Shown: piece by piece, positions 1-10,897 of the stretch
How the letters are laid out: every line of letters begins with the position of its first letter
Numbering within the stretch: the stretch's first letter is position 1
Made by a program: the position numbers and the translations under genes
Notes under the pieces: model-generated
The model's database searches: none
What the model saw: only the letters and a program-made list of their open reading frames with translations
What the model was told of the DNA's origin: nothing
Assembly: GCA_024867545.1 (NCBI GenBank)
Contig: JANFNE010000020.1
Coordinates: 372,001 to 436,000 of the forward strand
Direction: 5' to 3'
Length of the DNA: 64,000 bases
Source: Phytopythium helicoides
Taxonomy: Eukaryota > Oomycota > Peronosporomycetes > Pythiales > Pythiaceae

Positions 1-595
1 AGGCTGGGCTTCCCCATTGATCTAACACCGCCATGCAGCGACTTGCCAGACCCTCCGACTCACGCGCTCCTCGTGAGTTAATGGCGCGCGAGGCGGCCCG
101 CCGCAATGGCCGCTAACGGAGCGTTAGGCGCTCCAGAGACGTGATCCGTTGCACCAAGCGGCCCATCCGGCGGTGCGGGACGTTTCTCGCCACTCGCCGC
201 GACTCTCTCTCGCCCCGGAGGACCCATCCGAAGCTCACGCTGCGCAGAGATCAAGTCGCGAGATGCGCCGCCCTCTCCCGGCGGCAATCGACGCTGGCAG
301 CGCGACAGAACCGTCCGGAGGCCGAACCTCGTTGAATACAGCTTAAGCCTCCGGTCGGCAGCGCAGCCAGCGTACCGTAGGGCTCCATCAGCGCGGCGTT
401 CGCTGGCGGCGGCGAGCGCCTCGGACGCATCTCCCCCATGGCTGGCGTACAAGTTGCCGTCTGGGACGCCCCTTCAGGATCTTGTGTGCGCCACGCCACC
501 GCTCGGTTCTCCCTCCCCCGCGCGAGTGCCACGTTTCCCTTCGCGCGAGTGCCGCTCGCCACCACAACAGTCGAAGACCAGTGAAAAAGGGCGCC
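1..595. other. Left-edge region, no supported gene
   Basis: GC-rich stretch upstream of the TFIIIC gene. Overlapping short reading frames exist on both strands (for example 78-452 minus and 388-873 minus), but their products are Arg/Ala/Ser-rich low-complexity peptides with no recognisable domain, as expected of GC-rich non-coding DNA. It probably holds the 5' leader and promoter of the gene starting at 596. I see no clear core promoter motif. Confidence 0.5.
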
Positions 596-3500
596 ATGAT
601 GCGCCCGCGGGAGCTGGCGGCCGCGTGCCTCGACTTCATCGCGCTCGAGGGCGACGCGGGCGTGGCGCTGGCGCGGGTCTTCGACGCGCTAGAGCCGCGC
701 GGCGACCGGCAGCTGCGCGCGCAGGCCTGGCTGCTGCTGCGGCGCCAGCGCGCGCTGCGCTTCTTCGTAGAAAGGCGCGGAGCCAAGCGCGAGGCGGGCA
801 GGAAGCGGCCGCGGCCGGTCGAGCGCGAGGGTGGCGGGGACGGCAGGCTGCGGCCCAGTCTGGATGGTGTCAAGAGCGAGCTGGAGGGCGACGGGCGCGT
901 GGAAGAACGCGCGGATGGGGTGGCGCGCGAGCGGATACCCGACGCGGAGGTCGAGGCGCTGCACTATGATGCGGTGGTGAGGTATAAAGCGGGAGCGAAG
1001 GACGCGGATGCAGCAGTAGCAGCAGACTTGGATTCTGCTGCAGCGACAAATGCAAGCGCAACGACAGGTGGCCAGTCCGAAGAAGCAACGGCAACACAGA
1101 TAGTAGCGATAACACAGACAACAGCGTCAGATGCCGGTGTTGCAACGGCAACAGCAGCAGACGATGACCCTCCAGCAGCAGCAAGGACAACAGACGTCGA
1201 TGCCGCAACGTATGACAGTGTGATTGCGGTGGCGAGCGACGAGCTGCGGCACCGCGCGCTAAACGTCCCAGTGAAAGCGATCGTGACGGAGTTGGGGCCA
1301 GACCATTTTCGTATCCTTGAAGCGGTTGGCCGCGCACGAGTGGCAGGGGTCACGATTACAGACTTGGCGTACATGGGGCAAGTCCACGCGGTCAAGAAAC
1401 TCCACAACACCCTCGACACGCTCATTTCGTACGGCCTCGTGGTGAAGCGCATGCTCATCGTGTCGCGCCCGCTAATGCGTCGACTCAACATTATCCACCT
1501 ACCCCGCTTTGCAATGGCGTTTCACCCTAGCATGTTTGACGAGTCGGCAGAGTTTGAGTCCGACGAGCTTACAAAGAAGCTCTTGCTCAGCGCAGCTGAA
1601 GTCTATCTAAAAAAGCTGCCGAACAATTCTTCTGTTTTGACGGATCTTGGACGGGATTTGAAGTTAGGGAAGAGGCACTGCGAGCTCCTACGAGCTCACA
1701 TCATCCAAGAGTCGAAGCGTGACGAAAACTTCCCATTGGAGCTCTTCCAAGCGGTCTTGCAGCCGACAAAGCGCAGAGGCACCGAGCCCAAGATTCTGAA
1801 CTGCGTCCGGTACAAATCCAAGATTGAAAGCGATGGCTTGTCAAAGTCATCCACCAGCGCACGCGGTATTTCAGTCGAGATGGGCTTGCTGAACCAAATC
1901 TTCCAGTTGATTGAAGAGAGCGGGGATCACGGAGCCACCATTGTGGAAATGCGAAATCAGATAGTGCTTCCCGGTAGCAAGTTGCCGTATAAACTTATCA
2001 GTGTGCTTGCCGGGACTTACGGTCTCAGAGCGGAGACAATCATCTTGGGCAAGAACAAAGCGTTTCGTCTGTATGTGGACACGAATCCTAGAGTGGTCAC
2101 GTCGAAAGCGCTCGAAGATGTTGCTCCTGTCCGTGGAAGTGCCACTCAGACCGAAACCTGCGCAACGGATGACTCAACGAGTGATCAGGTTGATAACGAT
2201 GGAAGCGTGCAAAGCGAAGACAAACCCATTGATGGTGCCTTTGTTGTCCGTGCGAATAAGGCGCTCAAGGTGGCCTTGGGCGGCCCAGAGATTGATATCA
2301 CTCTCGAGCGCCGGCGAAAGCACATTCTTGAGCGACTTGATCGTGAAAAAATTATTAGCTTGTCATCGTTGCGAGCAAGTGTGTTCGGCATGGAGCGAAT
2401 TTTGGCATCTAGAAGCACGGGAGACCACGTTAGTGCACACCAATCGGTCATTATGAACAATTTTAGATCTGCTGCCATGCTAGCAGTCGGAGTTGTCGAC
2501 ACGAGGTCTATCTTGCGTATCGCCAATGATCTGGAGGCTGAAAAGAAGCTGAGGCTTTTACAGCTTCCCCTGCCTGCTCGGAATGTCTCCACCAAATTCC
2601 GAGCACTGCGATGCGTGGTGCTTCCAGGTTATGAAGAGAACGAACAGTTCATTAAAGACTTTGTGCGGAATTATTGCAGGGACGAACGCATCCGGCGCGT
2701 CCGCCAAAATGCAGAGCGAAACCAAGTCGTCCAAGCCGATTCTGTTGGTAGCGACGACAACGAAGTTGATAGCGAAATCGATCTTGGAGCGTCGGAACGA
2801 AGCGGTTCGGGTGTTACCTCTCCGGGGTCTGCAGCACCTGCAGAAGAAACTGAGGACCGGGGACTTGAGAACAGTTCGTTCGTGCAGTTGGCAAATGGGT
2901 ACTCGTCAATGGATGAGATTCTTGAAAACCCACCGAACGTCAGCTTGAAACAGCACGAAGGCGGGAAACCCCACAACCGAGCTCCGACAGAGATCAGTTA
3001 TCGTATTCGCCGCTTCGTTAGCCAGAAAAAGTCGGGAGCACACAACCAACAGTATCGCAAGCTTGGATTTGCGTATGGAGTCATGTACAGGTGCAGGGTA
3101 TTGCACCAATTCATATGGAGCTACCTTCATCAGACGGCCAATCACACCGATGATGAGTGCGAAAGTAGTGCTGATTCGTCGCCTCATGCTGTCCAGAATG
3201 GCTCAGATGCGAAGTCGACGGAGTCTTCACACCACTCGATTTCAAAACATCCAGATTCTCCCCGCTCATCGAAAGGTATTATTTTTTCGCGTGAAGAGGT
3301 GCTTCATGCGATGCCTATTTATTTGTATATCCAAGTGTTCTCCGGAGGGGAAATTTTGTCTCCGACTGAGCTCGCACAAGTTCAAGAGGCGGTAGAGAAA
3401 AAGTGGATGTTCTCCTCGCTTCCAAATCCTTTGCGAGAGAAGATATGGAGTCATGAATCCAGTCGAACATCCAAGGTGCTCGGAACGCTGGCTGATCTCA

Positions 3501-6232
3501 ATCTTGTGGTCCCCTACAAGATTGGAATGGCAAATCTATCGAAGATTCTCCAGGCTGGATACACGGACGACCGAGATGGCGTGTTATCCCAAGCGATCAA
3601 GGACAACGCTCTAGGTGGGCTGTTCCGCCTGAACAGCCAAGTTCGAATTATCCTTAATGAGGTTGATTCGGACTCCAACGCATTCGGTTCGTTATCCGAA
3701 ACCGCCACAAAGGACGCGGACAAGAATTCGATCAACGAGTTGGGTGCACTCAAACTCGTCGGTGTGACTGAGAAGACGTACAGCTTCAGTGACACCCTCC
3801 CCCTGCGCTTTGCGTTTAAAGCGACTGATGATATAAACCGCTACTGGGAGGCGCTGGAGTGTCTGTGCCTAGAGCAAATGGTCATGGAAGTACCCAATCC
3901 GCGTCCTAACGACCCAGCAGTATGTGAAGTGCCTAAGCCTGCCTCAACGCGTGCGCGTAGGATGCTGCGTATTCTCGCGTGGATTCCAAAGTCGCAAAAA
4001 GATCCACAAAAAAAGACAGATAAATTGGCGCCTAAGAGAATCAATGGGACGACAAAACCAAGTGGTATTGTTTCGACGGCAACACGTGCGAGAAAGCGAA
4101 AGTTATCGATGATGAGCAACGATCAAGACGGAGACGGCAACAATCAAGACGAATCTGGGCAGCAACTGCAGCAGAAAATTGCTGTACGAAAAAAGAAAAA
4201 GGCTGAGCACAAGATACAAGCTCGAGAAGTTGGGGCTCGCGGTACTCGGACTTGGACTGAGCGTGACGAGCAGTTACTGGTGGACTTGTTTATTGAAAGC
4301 TGTAAAAGCCGCTGGAGTGTTACGATTCCACAAGCCCTCCAGTCAAACAAAGAAGAGGTCGCTTTCCGAACACACATGACCACCCGCTTGGGGTTCGGAC
4401 TAGTCGCTCTTGCTCGGAAGCTGAACAAGCGAACAATCGATGTGAAGAAGCGACTCAAAGAGCGTCTTTCTGAACCGTCAGTGAAGTTGTGGATGGAACA
4501 AGCCAAACAAGAGGCAATGATTGAGCACAATCGAACATTAAGAGTTTTCGATGAAGAGATCGCAGTGGTTGGATCAGCCAGGATGACTGCTCTATTCCGA
4601 ACTGCTGTGCTAATCATTTTGTCTCCCCAAGAAGAGTATCACCCACTCGTTGCGGAGGAGCTAATCGCACACTGGTCGTCAGCCGAGATTCGGACAGTTT
4701 GGCGGTATATGTGGCTCAAGAACTGGATTGTCCGGGCAACCGAGAAGGAGCGCGGTCGCGGTTATGCAATGAGCCAACGCCTCCTGGACTCACTGAAAGT
4801 TACAACTTTGTCGTACCCAATGGTTTTGTTTCGCCAGGCTGCGGAGCAGGCAAGTGTCGTGATGTCTGCCTTGGCAGAGGCCGAATTTGAAAACTGTGAC
4901 GACACCGGACAAATCGGGAGCGTGCGGGGAATGCAAGGTGAAGTAGACGCAGACCTCTTCTTCGAAGCCGAATTTCCAAGGAATGCAAGCCCAGGACGAT
5001 GTGCGCTAGAGCTAGTGTGCCAAGTCACGGGCAAAAGCAAAATGTTTGCTTACCATGCGCCGTTTCTGAACACGGCGAAAGATGATGTCGACGATGATGA
5101 AGAAATTCATGATGAAGACCCAGACGCAGAATGCGATCCATCAGGAGAAGCTGAAAGCTCGAAGCCTAAGCGTGGTAAGGACAGCGAGCAGTTGCTGAGC
5201 TCCAAGACGTTTAAGGGTGGTATTGGTTTTGCTGCGCATTTAGCCAAGCGAATCAACTCCAACAAGGTCGCGGGGCTTCTTGAAAGCTGGCATGTTGAGA
5301 CTTGTATGCACGGCGTCGCTGCAGACAAAGGCGCACAAGAGCTCGAAGCGTTTAGCCTCGAAAGCGATGACCTCAACGATGAGAGTGTTGGTTGCAGTGA
5401 TCGTCCATTCAAGAAGCGGAAAACAGCGAAAGAGACACTCAGAGAGGCAGTGATTCGAATGGTGAAAGCATGCGGAGAAGATGGTGTGGCGCTTCCTGCT
5501 CTTGTGGAGCAGCTCCGAACTAGTATGGCAGATTCAGTGCAAGCAGATGTACCCAGTCAAGAATCTCTGGCGGCTTTGCTCAGTGACGTCGATCGGTGCT
5601 TGAACACTCTCGTCGATTCAGGGGAGGTGTTATGCGTGAATGCTTACTTTGAGCAACGGTACGTGTCCAAGGATTTTGGCAAGCTGTGGTTGCTGCGGCC
5701 ATTCTCGCTAGTGCCTTCGTCAGGAACACAGTCGATGCCACGTGTATTGTTTGAAGGCGAGAAGGATACGATGGCGTATCCGTGGCTTAAGATGGACGGC
5801 TCGACGAACCACCGATTTCTGCTCGCAATTCAGCGCAAGCTGCTTATGTTTATCCTGCAGTTTCCTGGCATTTCGGAGGAGCGCGTGTTTTCCAAGATGG
5901 GTCGTCTACTGTCACTTCAGGACACGCGGGAGGCGCTTTCTCTGCTTGTGGAAGAAGGATTGGTGTATACACGCGCGACGACTACTGCCCGCAAGCAGCC
6001 GTCGCTCTTTGACAGCCCTCCCACCTTCAAGTCGCTTCGTGTAGTGAATCTCTCGGGCAACGTGCTGGCTCATGACCGCGCGACCTTCGCAGTGCACTAC
6101 TTCCCCCATGTAGAGTGCGTCCAGAGATTCGGAGCCATCGTCCAGGACCACCACGGCGAGGGAACAAAGCCCAGCTCTGCCTCGAACCAACTTTCAGAAG
6201 GAAGAGAAGATCAGTCGGAAGGAACCCATTAG
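596..6232 (+). CDS. TFIIIC B-block binding subunit (TFC3/GTF3C1-like)
   Basis: Intronless protein of about 1878 residues, probably the large subunit of general transcription factor IIIC, which binds the B-block of tRNA promoters and recruits TFIIIB for RNA polymerase III. I take the ATG at 596 (another follows at 599) rather than the upstream in-frame ATG at 482, because the upstream 38 residues are Arg/Ser-rich and unlike a protein start. An N-terminal helical segment precedes a low-complexity acidic/Ala/Thr linker. A winged-helix block follows at about residues 220-290, with ITDLAYMGQVHAVKKL then a basic turn, resembling the B-block domain. Several further winged-helix-like segments follow. 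A Myb/SANT-like Trp-rich stretch (TRTWTERDEQLLVDLF) lies near residue 1220 after a Lys-rich nuclear signal. The length fits the family. Identification rests on overall architecture; the subunit assignment is fairly secure, the domain edges approximate. Confidence 0.8.
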   Translation: MMRPRELAAACLDFIALEGDAGVALARVFDALEPRGDRQLRAQAWLLLRRQRALRFFVERRGAKREAGRKRPRPVEREGGGDGRLRPSLDGVKSELEGDGRVEERADGVARERIPDAEVEALHYDAVVRYKAGAKDADAAVAADLDSAAATNASATTGGQSEEATATQIVAITQTTASDAGVATATAADDDPPAAARTTDVDAATYDSVIAVASDELRHRALNVPVKAIVTELGPDHFRILEAVGRARVAGVTITDLAYMGQVHAVKKLHNTLDTLISYGLVVKRMLIVSRPLMRRLNIIHLPRFAMAFHPSMFDESAEFESDELTKKLLLSAAEVYLKKLPNNSSVLTDLGRDLKLGKRHCELLRAHIIQESKRDENFPLELFQAVLQPTKRRGTEPKILNCVRYKSKIESDGLSKSSTSARGISVEMGLLNQIFQLIEESGDHGATIVEMRNQIVLPGSKLPYKLISVLAGTYGLRAETIILGKNKAFRLYVDTNPRVVTSKALEDVAPVRGSATQTETCATDDSTSDQVDNDGSVQSEDKPIDGAFVVRANKALKVALGGPEIDITLERRRKHILERLDREKIISLSSLRASVFGMERILASRSTGDHVSAHQSVIMNNFRSAAMLAVGVVDTRSILRIANDLEAEKKLRLLQLPLPARNVSTKFRALRCVVLPGYEENEQFIKDFVRNYCRDERIRRVRQNAERNQVVQADSVGSDDNEVDSEIDLGASERSGSGVTSPGSAAPAEETEDRGLENSSFVQLANGYSSMDEILENPPNVSLKQHEGGKPHNRAPTEISYRIRRFVSQKKSGAHNQQYRKLGFAYGVMYRCRVLHQFIWSYLHQTANHTDDECESSADSSPHAVQNGSDAKSTESSHHSISKHPDSPRSSKGIIFSREEVLHAMPIYLYIQVFSGGEILSPTELAQVQEAVEKKWMFSSLPNPLREKIWSHESSRTSKVLGTLADLNLVVPYKIGMANLSKILQAGYTDDRDGVLSQAIKDNALGGLFRLNSQVRIILNEVDSDSNAFGSLSETATKDADKNSINELGALKLVGVTEKTYSFSDTLPLRFAFKATDDINRYWEALECLCLEQMVMEVPNPRPNDPAVCEVPKPASTRARRMLRILAWIPKSQKDPQKKTDKLAPKRINGTTKPSGIVSTATRARKRKLSMMSNDQDGDGNNQDESGQQLQQKIAVRKKKKAEHKIQAREVGARGTRTWTERDEQLLVDLFIESCKSRWSVTIPQALQSNKEEVAFRTHMTTRLGFGLVALARKLNKRTIDVKKRLKERLSEPSVKLWMEQAKQEAMIEHNRTLRVFDEEIAVVGSARMTALFRTAVLIILSPQEEYHPLVAEELIAHWSSAEIRTVWRYMWLKNWIVRATEKERGRGYAMSQRLLDSLKVTTLSYPMVLFRQAAEQASVVMSALAEAEFENCDDTGQIGSVRGMQGEVDADLFFEAEFPRNASPGRCALELVCQVTGKSKMFAYHAPFLNTAKDDVDDDEEIHDEDPDAECDPSGEAESSKPKRGKDSEQLLSSKTFKGGIGFAAHLAKRINSNKVAGLLESWHVETCMHGVAADKGAQELEAFSLESDDLNDESVGCSDRPFKKRKTAKETLREAVIRMVKACGEDGVALPALVEQLRTSMADSVQADVPSQESLAALLSDVDRCLNTLVDSGEVLCVNAYFEQRYVSKDFGKLWLLRPFSLVPSSGTQSMPRVLFEGEKDTMAYPWLKMDGSTNHRFLLAIQRKLLMFILQFPGISEERVFSKMGRLLSLQDTREALSLLVEEGLVYTRATTTARKQPSLFDSPPTFKSLRVVNLSGNVLAHDRATFAVHYFPHVECVQRFGAIVQDHHGEGTKPSSASNQLSEGREDQSEGTH

Positions 6233-6426
6233 AATGAGAGTGTAGCCATGAGTTGGGCCGATTGAACACGTTGAGTTTTGCCCATTCTGTCAACAACCAC
6301 CCGATAAGGTTTATGTTGTGTGCTCTCGCTATGTGAAGCCAGCTAATAACAACTTTATCAACCATCCTAGGTACCTTGCGTACGTAGCTCCTCATGCATC
6401 CCGTTCGCGATTCTCCCAGCGCAGAG

Positions 6427-8072
6427 ATGGAGATTTTCGGCGACGGCGAGCTAGAGCGCGAGGTACGAGGCTGCTACTGCTAACGTCATTGCTACAAGGC
6501 AAAACACCAACCGCCTGCTTCTGTAGCTGCGGCGCTCCGAGCTGCAGGCGACTGGGCTGGTGGCGTGGTGGCGCGTCTTCTCCGACACGTACGAGGAGCT
6601 GGTGCGGTCGGTTGCAAGCCCTGTGAGAGCGGAGTACGCGGTTGACGAGCTGGGCGAGCGCGAGCTGCCTGTGGCAGTCGATGAGACCAATGAGCTTGGC
6701 CAGGAGCAAAGTGAGGGCGACATGATGTTCGTCCGGAGTGATTTCCAGCTGCAGAACGTGAGGGGTGAGGTGCTCGAGTGCAGTTTCTGGCGACGCGCGG
6801 CGTCCGACACGCTGTCAACGGCACCGCCTCCGCCATGTGTCGTGTACCTGCACGGCATGTCGAGCTCAAGGAAGGAGTGCGTCTACCTGCGTCGCCGCGT
6901 GCTGCGTGCAGGTTTCTCGCTGTTTGCTCTAGACTTGTCCGGCGCAGGAAAATCGGGAGGCGATCGTGTGTCTTTCGGCTACTTTGAGCGCGATGACGTG
7001 CGTGTTGTAGTCGACTACTTGTACGCGACTCAAAGTGCGTCTCATGTCGCGCTCTGGGGCCGTGATATTGGTGCAGTGGCCGGGATGCTATATGTACGAG
7101 ACCGCCTTGCTTACAGATACGAAACGTGGGAAATCTCTAGAAGCAACTGCAGCAAGTTTATGGTTGTCGAAGACAAGTCGGTACCTGTCTTTGCTCCGGT
7201 TATCGACTTGGCAAAGTCAAATAGATCTGCCGCGTATGAGCTGCTTTTCGTTCGGCAGCCGTCCGGTGGTCTGCTTTCGCATCGCTGGAGCAAGTACAGC
7301 GCTCAAAACGGCGACTTTGTGCTGCTGGCAGTCGATGGCAAGCCTGTGCAAGGCATGAATGCTGAAGCGTGTACTAAGCTTATCCAGACCCGACTGCAAA
7401 AAAGCCAAGGAAGCGGTGGCACTGGTACAGAGCCTACTATTCGTCTTACAGGCTATCGCCGACATGACGCTGCCGGTACGATTGGTACCTGCAATTGTTC
7501 CTATGCTGTCATTAATCGCTCTGTTCCGATTGTGATCGACAGGCTCAAAGAAACCTGTTATTAAGTGGGATGACAATTTTGTATTCGCACTGGCAGCCGA
7601 CAGCGCATACGGAGACATGGAGCAGGTGGTGTGGGATATGCTGACGATGATCAGCGCAAGTGCTGAGCGCCGCAGTTTGTATATCCCTGGCCCAATGGTC
7701 ACTGCAGGTCAGTGCATGCGTGGCAGCTTCTGGAGTTTCACGTGTCTAACTTGGTATCGAATTATAGTTCAAAAGTTGTTGACCAACTCCATCGGCCGTG
7801 CGGGTGGCTACAGCCTACCTGACACTCGGTTGCTCGACGAAGTTCCCCACTTTTCACTTCCTTGCTTGTTTGTATGCGCGTCCAAGAAGGACTTTTTTAT
7901 GCCATCTCACACAATGGCGCTACTGGACAAGTACGGAGGGCCGAAGAGCTTTGTGCAGTTTACAGGCACTATCGACGAAAACCGACCCGCCGATGTACTG
8001 GATACTGTGATGAACCACTTCTGTGAACGGCTCAAACTTGCGAACGGAGCACCAAGCTGGGGGCAACAGTAG
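6427..8072 (+). CDS. Alpha/beta hydrolase with PDZ-like insertion
   Basis: Four exons can be phased: 6427-6462, 6527-7475, 7543-7707 and 7768-8072, with introns of 60-67 bp having GT-AG ends. Splicing restores a single frame. The first exon reads MEIFGDGELERE and joins LRRSELQATG. The core shows an alpha/beta hydrolase: VVYLHGMSSSRKE as the oxyanion strand, LDLSGAGKSGG, and the nucleophile elbow LWGRDIGAVAG near residue 180. A C-terminal cap/strand with CASKKDFFMPSHTMALLDKYG carries a plausible acid residue. The elbow has Asp where serine hydrolases have Ser. Between the elbow and the next hydrolase strand lies an insert with YELLFVRQPSGGLL and FVLLAVDGKPVQGM, which looks like a PDZ domain. 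Substrate is unknown; likely cytosolic since no signal peptide is seen. Residues just after the elbow (about 7090-7150) align poorly with the family, so a missed splice there is possible. Confidence 0.7.
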
Positions 8073-8138
8073 TACAAATTAACAACCTTGTGCCAAAATA
8101 TTACGAGTACGAGATTTTGCCAATGTTCCTCAGCGAAT

Positions 8139-10841
8139 CTAAACTCTCCTGATCGTTTGAATGGCGTCACTAGGGGCGCTGAATGCGCTCGACACTTCAT
8201 ATTCATTCCTGGAAGAATTCGAAATTTGCTGAGAGTTATTTAAATCATTTGAGAGTAGGTATACCCTCACACGGAAACAATACCGTCTTGATGGTTGCAA
8301 TTCCGGTACGACATATTGACATTCCGACAAGTTTTTGGCGACTGTTATCCATTCATGAAGTGAATGACCTGGCGGGTGTGCAACTTCCACTTGGCACATT
8401 TGCAGCTCGTATCGGTAGTCGGATATCGCCGCTCGAGCAAACACTTCGGATCCGCAACTCTTTGTCAAATTATTTAGAGTGTTGTCTTCCCATTCCATGT
8501 GTGCTGAAAAACTCGTTTTCGATACGCAATGGGGAGATCGTGGAGCAAATAACGCTTCAGATGCATACAGAAGGGTAGCAAGAGTCAGACCGAGTTACAC
8601 GTCCAGAACACTTAGCCGACTTACCGCTTGTTCGAACAGGGTGCGGTAAAGTTGCAAACTCGCCGTTGCCCAAGATGTTAACTGCTCGAACACGAACAGC
8701 GTAGGTCTCCCCACGCACTAGCTCATTGATAGTGAATGATTCTATCCCCACGGGGATCGCTCCATTGACAAGTTGCCACATGTTCGTCCTTTCCGTGTTG
8801 TGATGTAGATTCTCGAGTTTAGACACATCAAGTTCGTAGTACAGAACTCCGTGCCCGTTACATCTCGGTAGTTGCCACGAAACCGTGATGGTTGTTGCTG
8901 TTACTTCCACTAGATGCAAATTGACAGGAGGGTCCGGTGGAGCCGGTTCTGTTATAGTGAGAGCTGAGGTAGCGCATGCTGCCGAGTTAACCCAGCCTGT
9001 CGTTGCAAAATGAGGAACAACTCTGAAAATGTAGGATGAAAATGGCATCAAACCGCTTGCAGAACATGTTTCATCGTAGCCCCCGATTGCAACGGTCTCC
9101 CAGTTATTCGCTTTGTCAAGTCGTGCATCTACTCTGTACGAGTCTGCAGCTTGGCCGTTCACGATTGCTTTTGTCCACACTAGCGTCACGGTTCGTGCAC
9201 CCTTGGCAACGACTTGAGGGCAGTCTTCCGTTGATATTTTCTCGCTGATTTCTCCATCAGATGACCAGCCGATTTCATTGTAGGCTTTCCCTCTGAAAAG
9301 ATAAGAATGGCCGGGAGCTAAACCATCTGCTGTGAGCTCCATATAAGAACCAGTGACTCGAGCAGTCTTTCTCCCGGATCTAGAATCTGCACGCTCGTCG
9401 TTCGTTTCGCTCTCCAAAGAACGATCCAAATTCCAAACTCGAGTATCCCAATTATCCGATTGGTTAATTCTAGACTCGACTGTCTCCCGGCCTTGAAATG
9501 CACTCCCAGCGCAAAGGCATTGAAGTGCCACACGAGATATTTCTGAGCCATTTTCTCGTGGCAACTCGATGCGTACTTTGATAAAAGTAGCACCAGCCTC
9601 AGTTACAATAGGAGCTTTAACTGCATTGGGCACGTCGTTGTCGGTCCGAATCAACAAAAGCGGAGAGCTGGTGCTCCAGCCAATTAAATGATTTCCGGCC
9701 TTGACACCAACAAAGTACTCTGTTGCTGGTTGTAATCCTTCGATTTGGTAGTTGGTGTCAGTGCACTCACAACGTAATCTTTCCCCACCTCTGGTACCGT
9801 TCAATGACCACGAAACTTCAAACAAACATGGTGCTGGTAGACTACCACAAATTTCCCAGCTGACATGTACAGCAAATGGAGAAGTTCCTACAACGATTAC
9901 TGACGTTGGTGCGTTAGGTGATGCTGGAATTAATCATGGCAACCAAGCGCGTTAGCTGTTTTGAAGCCACCACTATTGCCATTGAAAATGCACCTACGCT
10001 CGAGTATGCGCCCGAGTTCACGGTTTTGAATATCGAGCGCAACATCCATTGCAAGCATCCCTTTCTTCATGAATAAAAGGTGAGACAGGTTTGCAATATA
10101 GAAGTGAACGTTACAGTGGTATTCGAGGAGGTAGATATGGCTCACATTGTTGGCAATTCGCTTGTCAATTTCGTACCGCATGAGCTCCCTTGCAACATCG
10201 ATACATCCATAGCGAGCAGCAAGGTGAAGTGCGGTTTCGTGGTCCTGCCAAGTAATGAGAAATAATTAAATGAGATGTTTTTAGCTGCACGTTGGTCAAA
10301 TCCCACGAACCCGAGTTAGAGCGTTCACATCTGCCCCGGCCTCAAGCAATAGCCGCGCAATCTCGCTCCGACGCAACGCAGTAGATGCATGGAGTGCATT
10401 GTACCGCAGCAGCTATTGCAGTGTGTCAGTAACGATCTACATCCACGCAAAAACTACATTTGCCGCACGCTGTGAACTCGGTCAATCGGAATCCCTGTTC
10501 GGATGTACTGTGCGACTTTGTCGACGTCTCCTGTGCCAGCAGCGCTGACAAAGTCGTCCACAAGTCGCTGCAGCGTGAGTGGTCCCTGTATCTGTTTTCG
10601 AATCAACTGCTCTTCGTCTTCCTGCCGTCCTCGCTCGGCCGCAGCCGGAAGCTGAGAGTTGCAAATCTCAATGAGTCTCATATTTCCAGCCACTTCGTCC
10701 CAAGTCGAGCACGAAGCTCACGGGATCAAGCTGCTGCGGCTTCCTTCTCTGTACTCGCTGCTTGTTCCACTGCCTCAGCGCGTTAGTCGGCGAGTCCCCG
10801 CGCACGCTGCGTTCTCCCCTGCGCTCCTGCCGCCCGCTCAT
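8139..10841 (-). CDS. Ankyrin-repeat / fibronectin type III protein
   Basis: Seven exons phase cleanly on the minus strand: 10722-10841, 10469-10651, 10311-10412, 10146-10244, 9998-10064, 8625-9923 and 8139-8554, giving about 761 residues. Introns are 56-81 bp. The N-terminus (MSGRQERRGERSVRGD) is followed by three to four ankyrin repeats, seen as NALHASTALRRSEIARLLLE, GADVNALTR, and ETALHLAARYGCIDVARELM. The C-terminal 570 residues are about five fibronectin type III modules with the usual Trp strand (ITVSWQLPRCNGHG, TVTLVWTKAIVNGQ) and Tyr-x-Arg-Val strand (YAVRVRAVNILGNGEF, YIFRVVPHF). No signal peptide or membrane helix is seen, so it is probably an intracellular scaffold. It starts 56 bp from the divergent glycosylase gene. 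The function is unknown; the domain calls are confident. Confidence 0.8.
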
Positions 10842-10897
10842 GTTGAAGCGCCGCAATCCGGATAGCGCCGACGGAGACCGTATAGCTCAAGTATACC
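10842..10897. promoter_or_regulatory. Short bidirectional promoter region
   Basis: Only 56 bp separate the start codons of the ankyrin/FN3 gene (minus) and the DNA glycosylase gene (plus). The two must share promoter or 5' leader sequence. No specific element was identified. Confidence 0.5.

Noticed and set aside
870..1337. Leu/Pro-rich minus frame of 155 codons
   Set aside because: It lies wholly inside the TFIIIC gene opposite an Ala/Thr/Gln-rich linker. The Leu runs are the complement of CAG/GCA repeats.
7094..7116. A 23-nt GT-AG stretch in the hydrolase gene
   Set aside because: Removing it leads to a stop codon within a few residues, so it is not an intron.
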